Below the pieces are notes generated by a model that was given only the letters and a program-made list of their open reading frames with translations, searched no databases and was not told the DNA's origin. 64,000 nt of DNA, taken from the NCBI GenBank assembly GCA_965220305.1, contig OZ244817.1:1798001-1862000 (forward strand), given 5' to 3'. A program made the position numbers and the translations under genes. The stretch comes from G965220305 sp965220305 (GTDB lineage: Bacteria; Chloroflexota; Dehalococcoidia; Lucifugimonadales; UBA3495). Below are positions 50,678-59,413 of the stretch, piece by piece (the first letter of the stretch is position 1; each line of letters begins with the position of its first letter).

Positions 50678-51418
50678 TTAGCTGTGGGCCCCCCGCCGGT
50701 GAAACCTAAGCTCCCGCACCGCGTCCTCGGCGTTTCGCAAGGCCGTCCGCTCCAAGACCAGGTATACGAACAGCACCAGAAAGGCCAGGAAGGAGAAGAG
50801 CAGCACAGCCAGCATGGTGGGGTGCAGGGAGCCGGCTTCGGCCAGGGGGCCAACAACTGCCGACGGGTGGATGGATCGCCACCACTGCACCGAATAATAG
50901 ACGATGGGCACGTCAACGAAGCCGATGATTCCCACCACCGCCGCGTAGACCGCGCCCCGCGCCCGGTTGGGGGCGTAGGAGCGCACCATCAGGCAGGCCA
51001 CGTAAATCAGCCATAGGATGAGGGTGGTGGTCAGCCGGGGCTCCCAGGTCCACCACACCCCCCACACCGGGCGGGCCCAGATAATGCCGGTAATCAGGGC
51101 CAGGGTGACGAAGACCACCCCCACTTCCGCTGCGGCGTGGGCCAGGCTGTCCAGCTTCGGGCTGCGCCGGACGAGGTAGCCGATGCTGGCCAGGAACACT
51201 ACGAAGAAGGACAGGAAGGACAGCACCGCCAGGGGCACGTGAAAATAGAATACCCGCTGCACCTGCCCCAGCACCGAGTCCGTGGGGGCCACCATGAATA
51301 TTAGGTACAGGTCGGCCAGCATCAGCAGCGCGGCGGCCACTATCAGGACGCCGGTGAGATGGGCGGTCCACCCGGCCCCTACGGTCGGGGCCGGTCTTCC
51401 GTATTCAGTGCTGGACAC
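50678..51418 (-). CDS. ccmC: Haem exporter/haem-lyase protein CcmC
   Basis: 246 residues from a GTG at 51418 behind GGAGGAGTAAACGCA. Six membrane segments; the signature WGVWWTWEPRLTTTLILWLIY (WWD-type domain) and periplasmic His in FYFHVPLAVLS and SLHPTMLA are present. Delivers haem to CcmE. The WxWEPR variant of WWD is usual for CcmC. Overlaps nothing; ccmB stops 5 bp upstream. Confidence 0.95.
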   Translation of the reverse strand: MSSTEYGRPAPTVGAGWTAHLTGVLIVAAALLMLADLYLIFMVAPTDSVLGQVQRVFYFHVPLAVLSFLSFFVVFLASIGYLVRRSPKLDSLAHAAAEVGVVFVTLALITGIIWARPVWGVWWTWEPRLTTTLILWLIYVACLMVRSYAPNRARGAVYAAVVGIIGFVDVPIVYYSVQWWRSIHPSAVVGPLAEAGSLHPTMLAVLLFSFLAFLVLFVYLVLERTALRNAEDAVRELRFHRRGAHS

Positions 51419-51423
51419 TGCGT

Positions 51424-52101
51424 TTACTCCTCCACAACATAGGAAAAGACCCAGGGACATATTACCAGAAACAGGGCGTCGAATACGCCAATCAGGGGCA
51501 ACCAGCGCCCCAGTCCAGCACCGCCGGCGGTGGGGTCGATGGCCGCGCCGGAAGCCTCCACCGCCCCAATCAGCACCGGCAGGATGATGGGGAAAAACAA
51601 CACCGGAAGCAGAATCTCCCTGGAGCGACTCTGCACCGCTATGGCGGAAAACAGGGTGCCCACGGTGGCGAATCCCAGGGTAGCCAACACCACGGTCAGA
51701 AACAAGGTAAGGCTCCAGGCCGAGAAGTTTAGCATGGCGGCAAAGACGGGCAGCAGCACGGCCTCCACCACCAGCATGAACACAAAGCTGACCAGTACCT
51801 TGCCCAGAAATATAGCATCGCGGCTGACCGGCGTGAGCAGCAGCCCTTCCAGGCCCCCCTGCTCCTGTTCCCGCACAAAGGCCCGGTTCATCGCCAGGGT
51901 GCCGGCGAAGGCGAAGGCCACCCACAAAATACCCGGGGCCAGGGCTACCACCCGTTGGGGAGTCAGGTCCAGGGCAAAGTTGAAGACCACCACCACCAGG
52001 AACCCGAACACCAGCACCGATACGATGATGTCCCGGGAGCGAAGCTCCAGGAGGATGTCCTTCCAGGCCATGACCAGAACGGGTCTCAGAAAGCCGATCA
52101 T
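51424..52101 (-). CDS. ccmB: Haem exporter membrane protein CcmB
   Basis: 225 residues with six membrane segments; the N-terminal WKDILLELRSRDIIVSVLVFG and central FAGTLAMNRAFVREQEQGGLEGLLLTPVSRDAIFLGK loop are typical. Works with CcmA as an ABC-type complex that releases holo-CcmE. Overlaps ccmA by 4 bp. Confidence 0.95.
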   Translation of the reverse strand: MIGFLRPVLVMAWKDILLELRSRDIIVSVLVFGFLVVVVFNFALDLTPQRVVALAPGILWVAFAFAGTLAMNRAFVREQEQGGLEGLLLTPVSRDAIFLGKVLVSFVFMLVVEAVLLPVFAAMLNFSAWSLTLFLTVVLATLGFATVGTLFSAIAVQSRSREILLPVLFFPIILPVLIGAVEASGAAIDPTAGGAGLGRWLPLIGVFDALFLVICPWVFSYVVEE

Positions 52102-52850
52102 CGGCCCGCCCCGGGGGGCGGTTGCCGTCCCGCCGGCGATGGCCCGGCCAACAGTTGGTCCGGGTCGGGCACGGCTCCTCCCGAGGAGACCTGCTGGGAG
52201 CTCATCGCGCCGGAGGCCAGCACCGCTATCCGGTGGGCCCAGGCCGTTCCCAGCTCCAGGTTATGGGTGGTCATCACCACCGTCCCGCCATCGGCCACCC
52301 ACTCTTGCAGCAGGTCATGGAGCATGGACACCGATTCCTGGTCCAGTCCGGCCTCGGGTTCGTCCAGAAGCAGCACCCGGGGCCGGTGCAGGATGGCACG
52401 GGCAATGGAGAGGCGTTTCTGCATACCGTGGGACAGGGTGCGGACTCGCTGGTCGGCCCGTTCGGACAGGCCCACCCGGGAGAGAGCATCGCTGCTCCGC
52501 TGCCGGGCGTCGGGCACTGCGAAGAGGCGAGCGTAGAAGGTGAGGTTTTCCTGGCAAGTGAGGTCATCGTAGAGGAGTCCCTTATGTCCCACCACTCCGA
52601 CCCGCCGCCGGATGGCCGGGGCCTGGCGTCGGCAGTCGTAACCCGCCACCCGCACCGCGCCGGCATCGGGCCTGGCCTGGGTGGAGAGGACCCGCAGCAG
52701 CGTCGTCTTGCCAACGCCGTTGGCCCCGAAGAGGACCAGGAACTCGCCCCAACTCACGGTCAGGTCCAAGCCTTGAAGCACCGGCCAATCGCCATAGCCC
52801 TTCCGCAGCCCCTCCACCTGAATGGCGTATTCAGAGGGCCGGGTTGACAC
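52098..52850 (-). CDS. ccmA: Haem exporter ATP-binding protein CcmA
   Basis: 250 residues. Walker A FGANGVGKTTLLRVL, signature VRTLSHGMQKRLSIARAI (SHGMQ variant of LSGGQ, typical for CcmA), Walker B LLLDEPEAGLD, H-loop MTTHNLE. The C-terminal ~25 residues are Pro/Gly-rich, longer than usual. First gene of ccmABCD. Confidence 0.96.
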   Translation of the reverse strand: MSTRPSEYAIQVEGLRKGYGDWPVLQGLDLTVSWGEFLVLFGANGVGKTTLLRVLSTQARPDAGAVRVAGYDCRRQAPAIRRRVGVVGHKGLLYDDLTCQENLTFYARLFAVPDARQRSSDALSRVGLSERADQRVRTLSHGMQKRLSIARAILHRPRVLLLDEPEAGLDQESVSMLHDLLQEWVADGGTVVMTTHNLELGTAWAHRIAVLASGAMSSQQVSSGGAVPDPDQLLAGPSPAGRQPPPGAGR

Positions 52851-53389
52851 TGGCTACCCCTGACCCAAGGCGGTAAACCACCAACCTTTCCGCAAGGACT
52901 GGACGGGCAGAACTCATGGAGTAATGATACTGGGCCGGGGAGAAGGCCCGCAAGGTGGTGAGGGCTAGCCCCTTCCCCCTCATAGCCTGCACTCCGCGAA
53001 AGCGCGGGGGTGAGCTTGTCGAACCAGCCCCTTCTCCTGCCTGCCCTCTCCGTAGGGGCGCGTGGAGTGCGCCTCAACGGGTTTCTCCAGGGCCGGTGCC
53101 TGCGACGCAGGGCCTTTTCATTCTCGTCTCACCTGGTCATCCCGTACTTTTCTGTCATTCTGAGCAGAGCGAAGAATCTAAAGTTCTTGCCCACATCGCT
53201 TTTCTTTGGTACTCGGACGAGGTCCCGGATGAAGGATTTCAGATTCTTCGCTTCGCTCAGAATGACATTTGCTGAAAATGAAAAGACCCTGGCCTGCGAC
53301 GGCGGAAGTGGCTTTTCCATCAGTGCCATAGTAGACTGGCCCTAGCCCAAAACAGCCGCCGGCCACAACGGGAAGGCTGAGGAGCGCTT
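52851..53389. repeat. 539-bp gene-free region with palindromic repeat
   Basis: Contains short repeat cores and the inverted element described at 53107-53300. No ORF with family signal. Confidence 0.6.
53107..53300. repeat. Imperfect 190-bp palindrome (MITE-like)
   Basis: Left arm: CAGGGCCTTTTCATTCTCG ... TGTCATTCTGAGCAGAGCGA; the right arm is its approximate complement (ATTCTTCGCTTCGCTCAGAA ... GAAAAGACCCTGG). Confidence 0.65.
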
Positions 53390-54430
53390 ATGAAGTTTGG
53401 ACTTTTCTCTCATGTACCGTGGCCCGAGGACCTGGACCCCAAGCAGAAATTCGACCAGACTACCGAAGAAGCCGTCTACGGCGAGGAGCTGGGGTTCAAC
53501 AGCATCTGGCTGGCCGAGCACCACTTCACCCGTTATGGCCTGGGTTCTTCCTCCCTGGTCCTGGCCAGCAGCATCGCCGCCCGCACCAAGAAAATCCGCC
53601 TGGGCACCGCGGTGCTGGTGCCTACGCTGCACCACCCCCTGCGCCTGGCCGAGGACACCGCCACGCTGGACGTCATCAGCGACGGTCGGCTGGACGTGGG
53701 CTACGGCCGGGGGGCCGCCGGGTACGAGTACACCACCTACATGGTTGATAGGGAGGAAAGCCAGGAGCGGTTCCGCGAAGCCATCGGCATGATTGAAGGG
53801 CTGTGGACCACCCCGGAGTACACCTACCAGGGCAAGTTCTACAACGTAAACCGGGCCAACCTGGTGCCTCCGCCGGTGCAGAAGCCCCACCCTCCGGTAT
53901 ACATCGCGGCCACCCGTACCCCGGCCACTATGGACTTTGTCCTCTCCACCGGGCACCCCCTAATCATGGGGGTGGTGTTGGACAATTCCGACGCCCTGGG
54001 AGCCTGCCAGAGGTTTGCCGAGGCGTCCCGTGAGTTGGGCCACAACGTGCCCATCTCCGACATTCCCTTCTTCCGCTACTTCCACGTGGCCGAGACCGAG
54101 GAGCAGGCCCGCCGGAACACCGAGGAAGCCCTGAACTGGACCATGGACGTTAACCAGTGGCGTCGGACTTTCCCCGAGGGGAGCGAAGTCCACAGCCGGT
54201 TGGACGACTTCCGGCGCACCCGCACCGAGCTTCCGCCCAGCTACGACTACCTCTTCGAGAACCGGGCCTTTATCGGCACGCCGGACCAGTGCGCCGATAA
54301 GATAGCGTCGTTGCAATCCGAGGGTATCGAGTACTTTGGCTGCAACTTCTCCTTTGGGAATCTGGACCACCAGAAAGTGCTGAAGTCTATGGAGCTATTC
54401 GCCAGGGAAGTAATGCCCCGCTTCGAGTAG
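53390..54430 (+). CDS. Luciferase-like flavin-dependent monooxygenase (copy 4)
   Basis: 346 residues; RBS GAGGAG. LGFNSIWLAEHHFTRYG, IRLGTAVLVPTLHHPLRLAEDTATLDVISDGRLDVGYGRG, VQKPHPPVYIAATRTP and GTPDQCADKIASLQSEGIEYFG match the EHHF-type LLM subgroup of copies 1 and 2. FMN/reductase-dependent oxygenation or F420 chemistry is possible. The gene is isolated, flanked on each side by a palindromic repeat. Confidence 0.93.
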   Translation: MKFGLFSHVPWPEDLDPKQKFDQTTEEAVYGEELGFNSIWLAEHHFTRYGLGSSSLVLASSIAARTKKIRLGTAVLVPTLHHPLRLAEDTATLDVISDGRLDVGYGRGAAGYEYTTYMVDREESQERFREAIGMIEGLWTTPEYTYQGKFYNVNRANLVPPPVQKPHPPVYIAATRTPATMDFVLSTGHPLIMGVVLDNSDALGACQRFAEASRELGHNVPISDIPFFRYFHVAETEEQARRNTEEALNWTMDVNQWRRTFPEGSEVHSRLDDFRRTRTELPPSYDYLFENRAFIGTPDQCADKIASLQSEGIEYFGCNFSFGNLDHQKVLKSMELFAREVMPRFE

Positions 54431-54467
54431 GGGCGCCGGGCCAGCGGTGGGGCGATTGGTTATTGCG

Positions 54468-54613
54468 GGGCCTCTCCCCCCTGTCATTCTGAGGAGCCTT
54501 GCGACGAAGAATCTAAGGGCGAAGGGGCGTGATGCGATGGACTTTAGATTCTTCGCCTTCAACTCAGAATGACAGGGGGGAGAAGCTAAGAATGACGGCG
54601 AGGGGAGAGGCCC
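54468..54613. repeat. 146-bp imperfect palindrome (MITE-like)
   Basis: GGGCCTCTCCCC and GGGGAGAGGCCC at the ends, with CCCCCCTGTCATTCTGA (54476) facing TCAGAATGACAGGGGGG (54564); the centre has GATTCTTCG-type arms. Confidence 0.75.
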
Positions 54614-54763
54614 AGAATGGCCGGGTAAGCAGGTAAAAATAGGAGGGGGAGAAACCCGTAAGGAGGCACAGCCGCGCGCCTACGGGTTTGTGGTGAGCCC
54701 GCTAAGTTCGCCGCTCATCGCCCGCACTCCGCGAAAGCGGGGTGGTGACCGGGTCCATACATA

Positions 54764-55734
54764 TGGGAATTATAGTGGATTCTATCCAACCGCTTGACAA
54801 GCAATCACAAATGGATAGACCAACCAAAAACATACAACCCAACTCATTGGAGATTCAACACATGAAAGACCCAGACTCAGAGTTCCCCACAATCACTGTT
54901 CTAGGCACAGAAGCTGATTGCGAAGCACGATACAAATCCGGGCTTCGCAAAGGAAGACAATGCGACAATCCCGGAATGCTTCGCATAAACGAAATACCTT
55001 ACTGCAACCAACACATCCGAGGACAGCTCTTACTGTTTGGAAACTGGACAGCACCAGAAACCCTAGCTTTAATAACAGACCTCAGCACAGTTTGCGAAGC
55101 TTGCCGACGAATATATTGGCACGCAGAACTCGACATGACGAAACGCGCCATTATCCCTTGGGGAGGAGGAAGACAACACGAGCGACTAATGAAGCTGTGC
55201 AAAAGCTGCCACGCAATCGCCATAAAATGCCACTCTGACTCCACACAAGGGGATTGCGAAAACGAAGCTACTATGCCCGCCCCCTGGGCACATGGCGAAG
55301 AACAACTCAACCGAATCTACTACTGCGCTGAGTGCTACGAAAGAGAAAAACGAGAAGAAACAAACGAATTGGAGGCATTGGAGCGGAGGTTCGCGGACAA
55401 AGAAGACGAAGAAGATGTGGAATACATCGCTCCCACTACCACACTGTTCAACCAACTCAGCCAAATGATAATAGAACAGCGGCTAGGAGTTGCCGTTCTC
55501 GACAATCACCTCTGGCTTTGCTACGACACAACCGCTGGGAAAATGGAAGTAATAGGAGGGAAAATACTTGAAGGGTTTTTAATCCAAGGAATAATTGACG
55601 ACAACGAAGAAACAAACCCAAACTAAAAGAAGGGAATCAAGGATTTTAAGGTTAAGCTTCGCGAGGGCTAATCCCCGCAAAAGCACTAACCTATCCAAAT
55701 CCAAGCTTTTGGATAAAATGCACTATAATTCCCA
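54764..55734 (+). mobile_element. 971-bp AT-rich element with 26-bp terminal inverted repeats, no known transposase
   Basis: TIRs at 54764-54789 and 55709-55734 begin TGGGAATTATAGTG and match at 24 of 26 positions. TA lies directly outside both ends (54762-54763, 55735-55736), the target duplication expected of Tc1/mariner/IS630-like transposition. Composition is visibly AT-richer than everything around it. The interior holds one gene (54862-55626) and a short 3' tail. It is probably a non-autonomous element carrying a passenger, or a new element type (inference). Confidence 0.8.
54862..55626 (+). CDS. Cysteine-rich multi-zinc-ribbon protein carried by the TIR element
   Basis: 254 residues from the ATG at 54862 (GGAG 8 bp upstream); upstream in-frame ATGs lie in or near the TIR. 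Zinc-site candidates are C-x-A-R-Y...RKGRQCDNPG...PYCNQH (C, C, C, H; ~20-57), VCEACRRIYWH with LMKLCKSCH (C-x2-C ... C-x2-C) and YYCAECYER (C-x2-C). A charged linker (REKREETNELEALERRF) and a C-terminal alpha/beta part (LGVAVLDNHLWLCYD) follow. No DDE, HUH, serine or tyrosine recombinase motif is visible. Codon use is AT-rich and unlike the neighbours. Function unknown. Confidence 0.7.
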   Translation: MKDPDSEFPTITVLGTEADCEARYKSGLRKGRQCDNPGMLRINEIPYCNQHIRGQLLLFGNWTAPETLALITDLSTVCEACRRIYWHAELDMTKRAIIPWGGGRQHERLMKLCKSCHAIAIKCHSDSTQGDCENEATMPAPWAHGEEQLNRIYYCAECYEREKREETNELEALERRFADKEDEEDVEYIAPTTTLFNQLSQMIIEQRLGVAVLDNHLWLCYDTTAGKMEVIGGKILEGFLIQGIIDDNEETNPN

Positions 55735-55765
55735 TACATATTACCGAATGGGCCTGGGGCCAGCC

Positions 55766-56947
55766 CTAAATTACCCCTTCTTCCTTCAGGCGGGCCAGCT
55801 TGTCGGCGTCTAAACCCAGGATGCCCTCGTATATCTCTTGGTTGTGCTCGCCGTAGGTGGGTATGGGTCCGGCGGTGGTGGGAGTCTTGGAGAACTTGAT
55901 GATCGAGGGGCCGGGCACCAGCATCCGCTTGCTGCCGGGTCCCTCGGTGTCCGCTTCCATCATCACCTCCCGCTCCCACATGTGGGGGTCTTCCAACACT
56001 TCGGGGATGCTCTTGGCCGGGCCCACGGGGATGTCGACGGCTACCAGGGCCTCCTCCACCTCTTTTACCGTCCGCTCCTCGCACCACAGATGCAGCAGCT
56101 CCATCCTCGTCTCGGCCTGGTCGGTGGCGAACATGGGCGCGGCGAACTCCGGGTCTTCGGAAAGCTCGTCGTAGCCCATCACCTTCAGCATCCGCTCCCA
56201 CATGCCGGCCCGGGCCGCGCCGGTGGTGACCCAGCCGTCCTTGCACTGGAGAAAGGTGCCGGCGCGCTTGAAGTCGTTGGTGCCGGTCTCGTAGCACATG
56301 GCCAAGGCCACTTCCTCGTAGGTAATGCCGCCGTCCATCATCGCCACCTCAATCCATTGACCCTCGCCGGTGCGGTCTCGGTAGCGCAGGGCCCCCAGGA
56401 TGCCGATGGCGATGTGCAGGGCGGCGGTGCGGTCCATGATGGGCCCCTCGGCCATGATGGGCTGGTCGAAGCCCCGGCCCGTCTGGTGGCCGATGCCGCT
56501 CATGGCCTGGATGATGGGGTCGAAGCATTGGCGGTCGCGGTAGGGGCCGTACTGGCCGAACCCGGATACCGAGGCCATGATGATGCCGGGGTTTACCTGG
56601 CTCATCACGTCGTAGCTGAAGCCCATCTGCTCCATGGTGCCAGGGCGGAAATTCTCCAACACCACGTCGGACTCTTTGACCAGGTCCAGGAAAATATCCT
56701 TGCCCTTCTGGTGGCGGGTGTTCAGGGTGATGCTCTTCTTGCCCCGGTTGTAGGCGGCGAACTGGACGCTCATGTTGCCCACAAAGGGACCGGAGTTGCG
56801 CAGGTCTCCCCCCTTGCGCCACTCTATCTTGATGACCTCGGCACCCATGTCCCGCAGCACCAGGGAGCCCCGGGGGGCGGCCTGCCAGCGGGCCAACTCC
56901 AGAATTCTCACTCCGTCCAATACGCCGGGGGGATTGGTTGCAGCCAT
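55766..56947 (-). CDS. CaiB/BaiF family CoA-transferase
   Basis: 393 residues. LDGVRILELARWQAAPRGSLVLRDMGAEVIKIE, KKSITLNTRHQKGKDIFLDLVKESDVVLENFRPGTMEQMGFSYD and ASVSGFGQYGPYRD follow the type III CoA-transferase family. The catalytic Asp should be in GPIMDRTAALHIAIGILGAL (~150). Transfers CoA between acids, e.g. formyl-, carnitine- or succinyl-CoA types; substrate unassigned. Such genes are abundant in SAR202-like genomes. The RBS AGGAGGCTGGAC lies upstream. Confidence 0.94.
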   Translation of the reverse strand: MAATNPPGVLDGVRILELARWQAAPRGSLVLRDMGAEVIKIEWRKGGDLRNSGPFVGNMSVQFAAYNRGKKSITLNTRHQKGKDIFLDLVKESDVVLENFRPGTMEQMGFSYDVMSQVNPGIIMASVSGFGQYGPYRDRQCFDPIIQAMSGIGHQTGRGFDQPIMAEGPIMDRTAALHIAIGILGALRYRDRTGEGQWIEVAMMDGGITYEEVALAMCYETGTNDFKRAGTFLQCKDGWVTTGAARAGMWERMLKVMGYDELSEDPEFAAPMFATDQAETRMELLHLWCEERTVKEVEEALVAVDIPVGPAKSIPEVLEDPHMWEREVMMEADTEGPGSKRMLVPGPSIIKFSKTPTTAGPIPTYGEHNQEIYEGILGLDADKLARLKEEGVI

Positions 56948-57201
56948 GTCCAGCCTCCTAATAGTAGTGGCCCCCAGCCGGCGTCCAAGCGTCCCGAGCA
57001 GAAGAAGGGCCGTGCCTCGGCAAGTGGGGGAAAGGGACTAATGCGTGAGCCATTGTAGGGGCACCGGCGCGTAGGATGCAACTTGGGACGCCGGAGTTCT
57101 CAGTCGTTCCAGGTCCGGCAGAGTTTCTCATGGAATGATATGGTGGTAACATATTCGCCTAGCCTAGGGGAAGTATACCGGGAAAGCTAAGAATTGGACC
57201 T

Positions 57202-58725
57202 ATGACCTTCAGTTATTGGATACTCTCTACCTTCATTGCCTACTTTGCGATTCTGATAGTCATAGCGGTATTGCAGTCTCGTCAAATGCAGTCAATGTCC
57301 GACTACGTGCTCGGTGGCCGGGGGATGAGCAGCTTCACCTCGGCTTTGAGCGCCGGTTCCTCCTCCACCAGCGGCTGGACCATGCTGGTATTCCCGGCCC
57401 TGGCCTTCTCCCAAGGCGCCATACAACTGTGGACAGTGCTGGGCATTGTGGTGGGTCTCTGGCTTAACTGGGTCGTTCTGGCCAAAAGACTGCGACGCTA
57501 CACCATCGCCGCCGATGACTCCCTCACCCTGCCCGAGTTCTTTGAAAAGCGATTTGATGATAAAACCGGTACTCTGCGGACGATTTCCGGCCTTATCACC
57601 ATCTTCTTCGTCATCTTCTATGTAACCTCCGGCCTGATTGCCGGGGCCAAGCTGCTGGAGACCGTGTTTGGCCTTGAGTACAACGCCGGTATTGTGATAG
57701 CCCTTATCGCTGTAGCCTCCTACACCTTCATCGGAGGATTTTTGGCAGTCTCCAAGACCGACGTATTCCAAGCCTTGATAATGTTGGGCAGCTTTATGAT
57801 ATTGCCCCTCTTCTTGATTGTCATGACGGACGCGCCTTTCCAGGCGGGGGGAGCGACAAGCTCCGGTTTTTGGAACCCCCTGACCGATGTTACGGACAGC
57901 CCCGTAACCATTTTCTTCTTTCTCTCCGTCATCGGATGGGGGCTGGGAGGCTTCGGTTCGCAGCGGGTTTTGCAGCGTTTCATGGCGGTGGAAAGCGAAG
58001 AGAGGATACCCGCCAGCCGCGATATCGGCGTAGCGTGGACGGCCCTCATATTCTGCTTCGGGCTATTGTTGGGACTGGTCGGCCTACCCGCCCTGGCGGA
58101 AGTGGGTATGCTGGAAGAAGCTATGCAGGACCCGGAGCGGGTCTATCTATTGCTTTCCGAGGCGTTCTTCCACCCGGTAGTGGCCGGCCTTCTGCTGACG
58201 GGGGTAATTGCGGCGGTAATGAGCACGGCGGACTCGCAGTTGCTGCTGGCTTCCGCCATTGCCACCGACGACCTGCCCATCATCAAAAGGTACACCTATT
58301 CCATTGGCGCCCATGCCAGGGTTTGGTTGGGCCGCTTCCTGCTGGTGGTAGTGGGTTTCATCGCCGCCGTCCTTGCCGTCGTCAGCCCGGATTCGGTACT
58401 CCATCTGGTTTCTTACGCCTGGGGCGGCATGGGCGCGGCCTTCGGCCCGGCAATCATTCTGGCGTTGTACTGGCGCCGGTTCAATTTCTGGGGCGCGCTG
58501 ACCTCAATAGTTATCGGCTCCGTGGTGGCCTCCGTCTGGTGGTCTTCATCGGAAGGCACTGGGGGACTCTGGGACATTGAGCCGGCCACCCCCGGATTCA
58601 TCATCGCCATGCCGCTGGCCGCCGTGGTTACCCTCCTTACCCCCAAGCCTTCCGAAGAGGTTGTGGGGTTGTTTGACCAGGTCAACCCGCCCAAGGCGGC
58701 CCTGAGTCCCAGCGGGGCTGACTGA
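57202..58725 (+). CDS. Sodium:solute symporter (PutP-like, SSF family)
   Basis: 507 residues, ~13 membrane segments. DYVLGGRGMSSFTSALSAGSSSTSGWTMLVFPALAF, the family motif GGFGSQRVLQRFMAVESEERIPASRDI and VMSTADSQLLLASAIATDDL are typical of sodium/proline or pantothenate symporters. Divergent from the CoA-transferase across 254 bp, so the two may be co-regulated. Substrate not deducible. Confidence 0.94.
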   Translation: MTFSYWILSTFIAYFAILIVIAVLQSRQMQSMSDYVLGGRGMSSFTSALSAGSSSTSGWTMLVFPALAFSQGAIQLWTVLGIVVGLWLNWVVLAKRLRRYTIAADDSLTLPEFFEKRFDDKTGTLRTISGLITIFFVIFYVTSGLIAGAKLLETVFGLEYNAGIVIALIAVASYTFIGGFLAVSKTDVFQALIMLGSFMILPLFLIVMTDAPFQAGGATSSGFWNPLTDVTDSPVTIFFFLSVIGWGLGGFGSQRVLQRFMAVESEERIPASRDIGVAWTALIFCFGLLLGLVGLPALAEVGMLEEAMQDPERVYLLLSEAFFHPVVAGLLLTGVIAAVMSTADSQLLLASAIATDDLPIIKRYTYSIGAHARVWLGRFLLVVVGFIAAVLAVVSPDSVLHLVSYAWGGMGAAFGPAIILALYWRRFNFWGALTSIVIGSVVASVWWSSSEGTGGLWDIEPATPGFIIAMPLAAVVTLLTPKPSEEVVGLFDQVNPPKAALSPSGAD

Positions 58726-58731
58726 GAGGAA

Positions 58732-58761
58732 TTGACAGGGTTGGCACGGGGCTACTACACT
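58732..58761 (+). promoter_or_regulatory. Possible promoter of the VOC gene
   Basis: TTGACA, 18 bp, TACACT, ~36 bp before the ATG at 58797. Confidence 0.4.
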
Positions 58762-58796
58762 CGGTCTTGCTCAAACATCAGCGCAGTGGAGGAATA

Positions 58797-59189
58797 ATGC
58801 TAAACAGCGATACCAAACTCAGAAACATCAACCACATAACTTACAACGTGAAGGACAAGGACAAGGCCCTCCAGTGGTACCAGGATGTCCTGGGCCTGAA
58901 GCAGATACCCAAGATGGTCAACGGCGACCACCTCTATTGGTTGCAGTTGCCCAGCGGGGCCATGGTGCATATCATCGAGAACCCGGAAGCTCCCTCGGCG
59001 CCCTCCCACCACACCGCCTTTGAGGTGGACGACCTGGACGGGGCCCACCAGCAACTCAGCGACATGGGCATCGAGTGCACCGACATCCAGACCCGCAACG
59101 ACGGCCAGCGCGCTTTCTACCTGAACGACCCGGACGGCAACCGCATCGAGCTATGCACCGTCTCCGGCTTCGGCGTTCTGGTCTGGTAG
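58797..59189 (+). CDS. VOC/glyoxalase-fold protein
   Basis: 130 residues; RBS GTGGAGGAATA. LRNINHITYNVKDKDKALQWYQDVLGLKQ, then HHTAFEVDDLDGAHQQLSDMGIE and AFYLNDPDGNRIEL give the conserved metal ligands (His, His, Glu). A metal-dependent lyase, dioxygenase or resistance protein; reaction unknown. Confidence 0.9.
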   Translation: MLNSDTKLRNINHITYNVKDKDKALQWYQDVLGLKQIPKMVNGDHLYWLQLPSGAMVHIIENPEAPSAPSHHTAFEVDDLDGAHQQLSDMGIECTDIQTRNDGQRAFYLNDPDGNRIELCTVSGFGVLVW

Positions 59190-59242
59190 GGCACTCTCTC
59201 TGATTTGCCGCCTCCATCCCACGGACAACTGGCGAGCGACAA

Positions 59243-59269
59243 GGGCAGACTTTCGAGTCTGCCCTTTTT
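59243..59269 (+). terminator. Rho-independent terminator after the VOC gene
   Basis: GGGCAGACT TTCG AGTCTGCCC TTTTT; a perfect 9-bp stem with a UUCG tetraloop. Confidence 0.9.
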
Positions 59270-59325
59270 GCCACCCTAGCCCCAGACGTGCAGCGACGCT
59301 TCACCCTCCAAAAGCAACAAATGCG

Positions 59326-59360
59326 AAGCAATTGCGCGAATTGCTTGCGCGAACCATAAT
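59326..59360 (+). promoter_or_regulatory. Palindromic operator overlapping a promoter upstream of the ParA-like gene
   Basis: AAGCAATT-GCGCG-AATTGCTT is a perfect 8-bp palindrome (59326-59346). TTGCGC (59332), 17 bp, and CATAAT (59355) fit a promoter overlapping it. A likely site for autorepression. Confidence 0.45.
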
Positions 59361-59413
59361 ATGTAGAATCGTTGGAAAGATAATAGAACCTGTTGCTGAG
59401 AGGGGTGTTGGCA

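Noticed and set aside
50678..51925. Longer start for ccmC at 51925, giving an N-terminal extension over ccmB
   Set aside because: It overlaps ccmB fully; the GTG at 51418 has a good RBS and gives normal family length.
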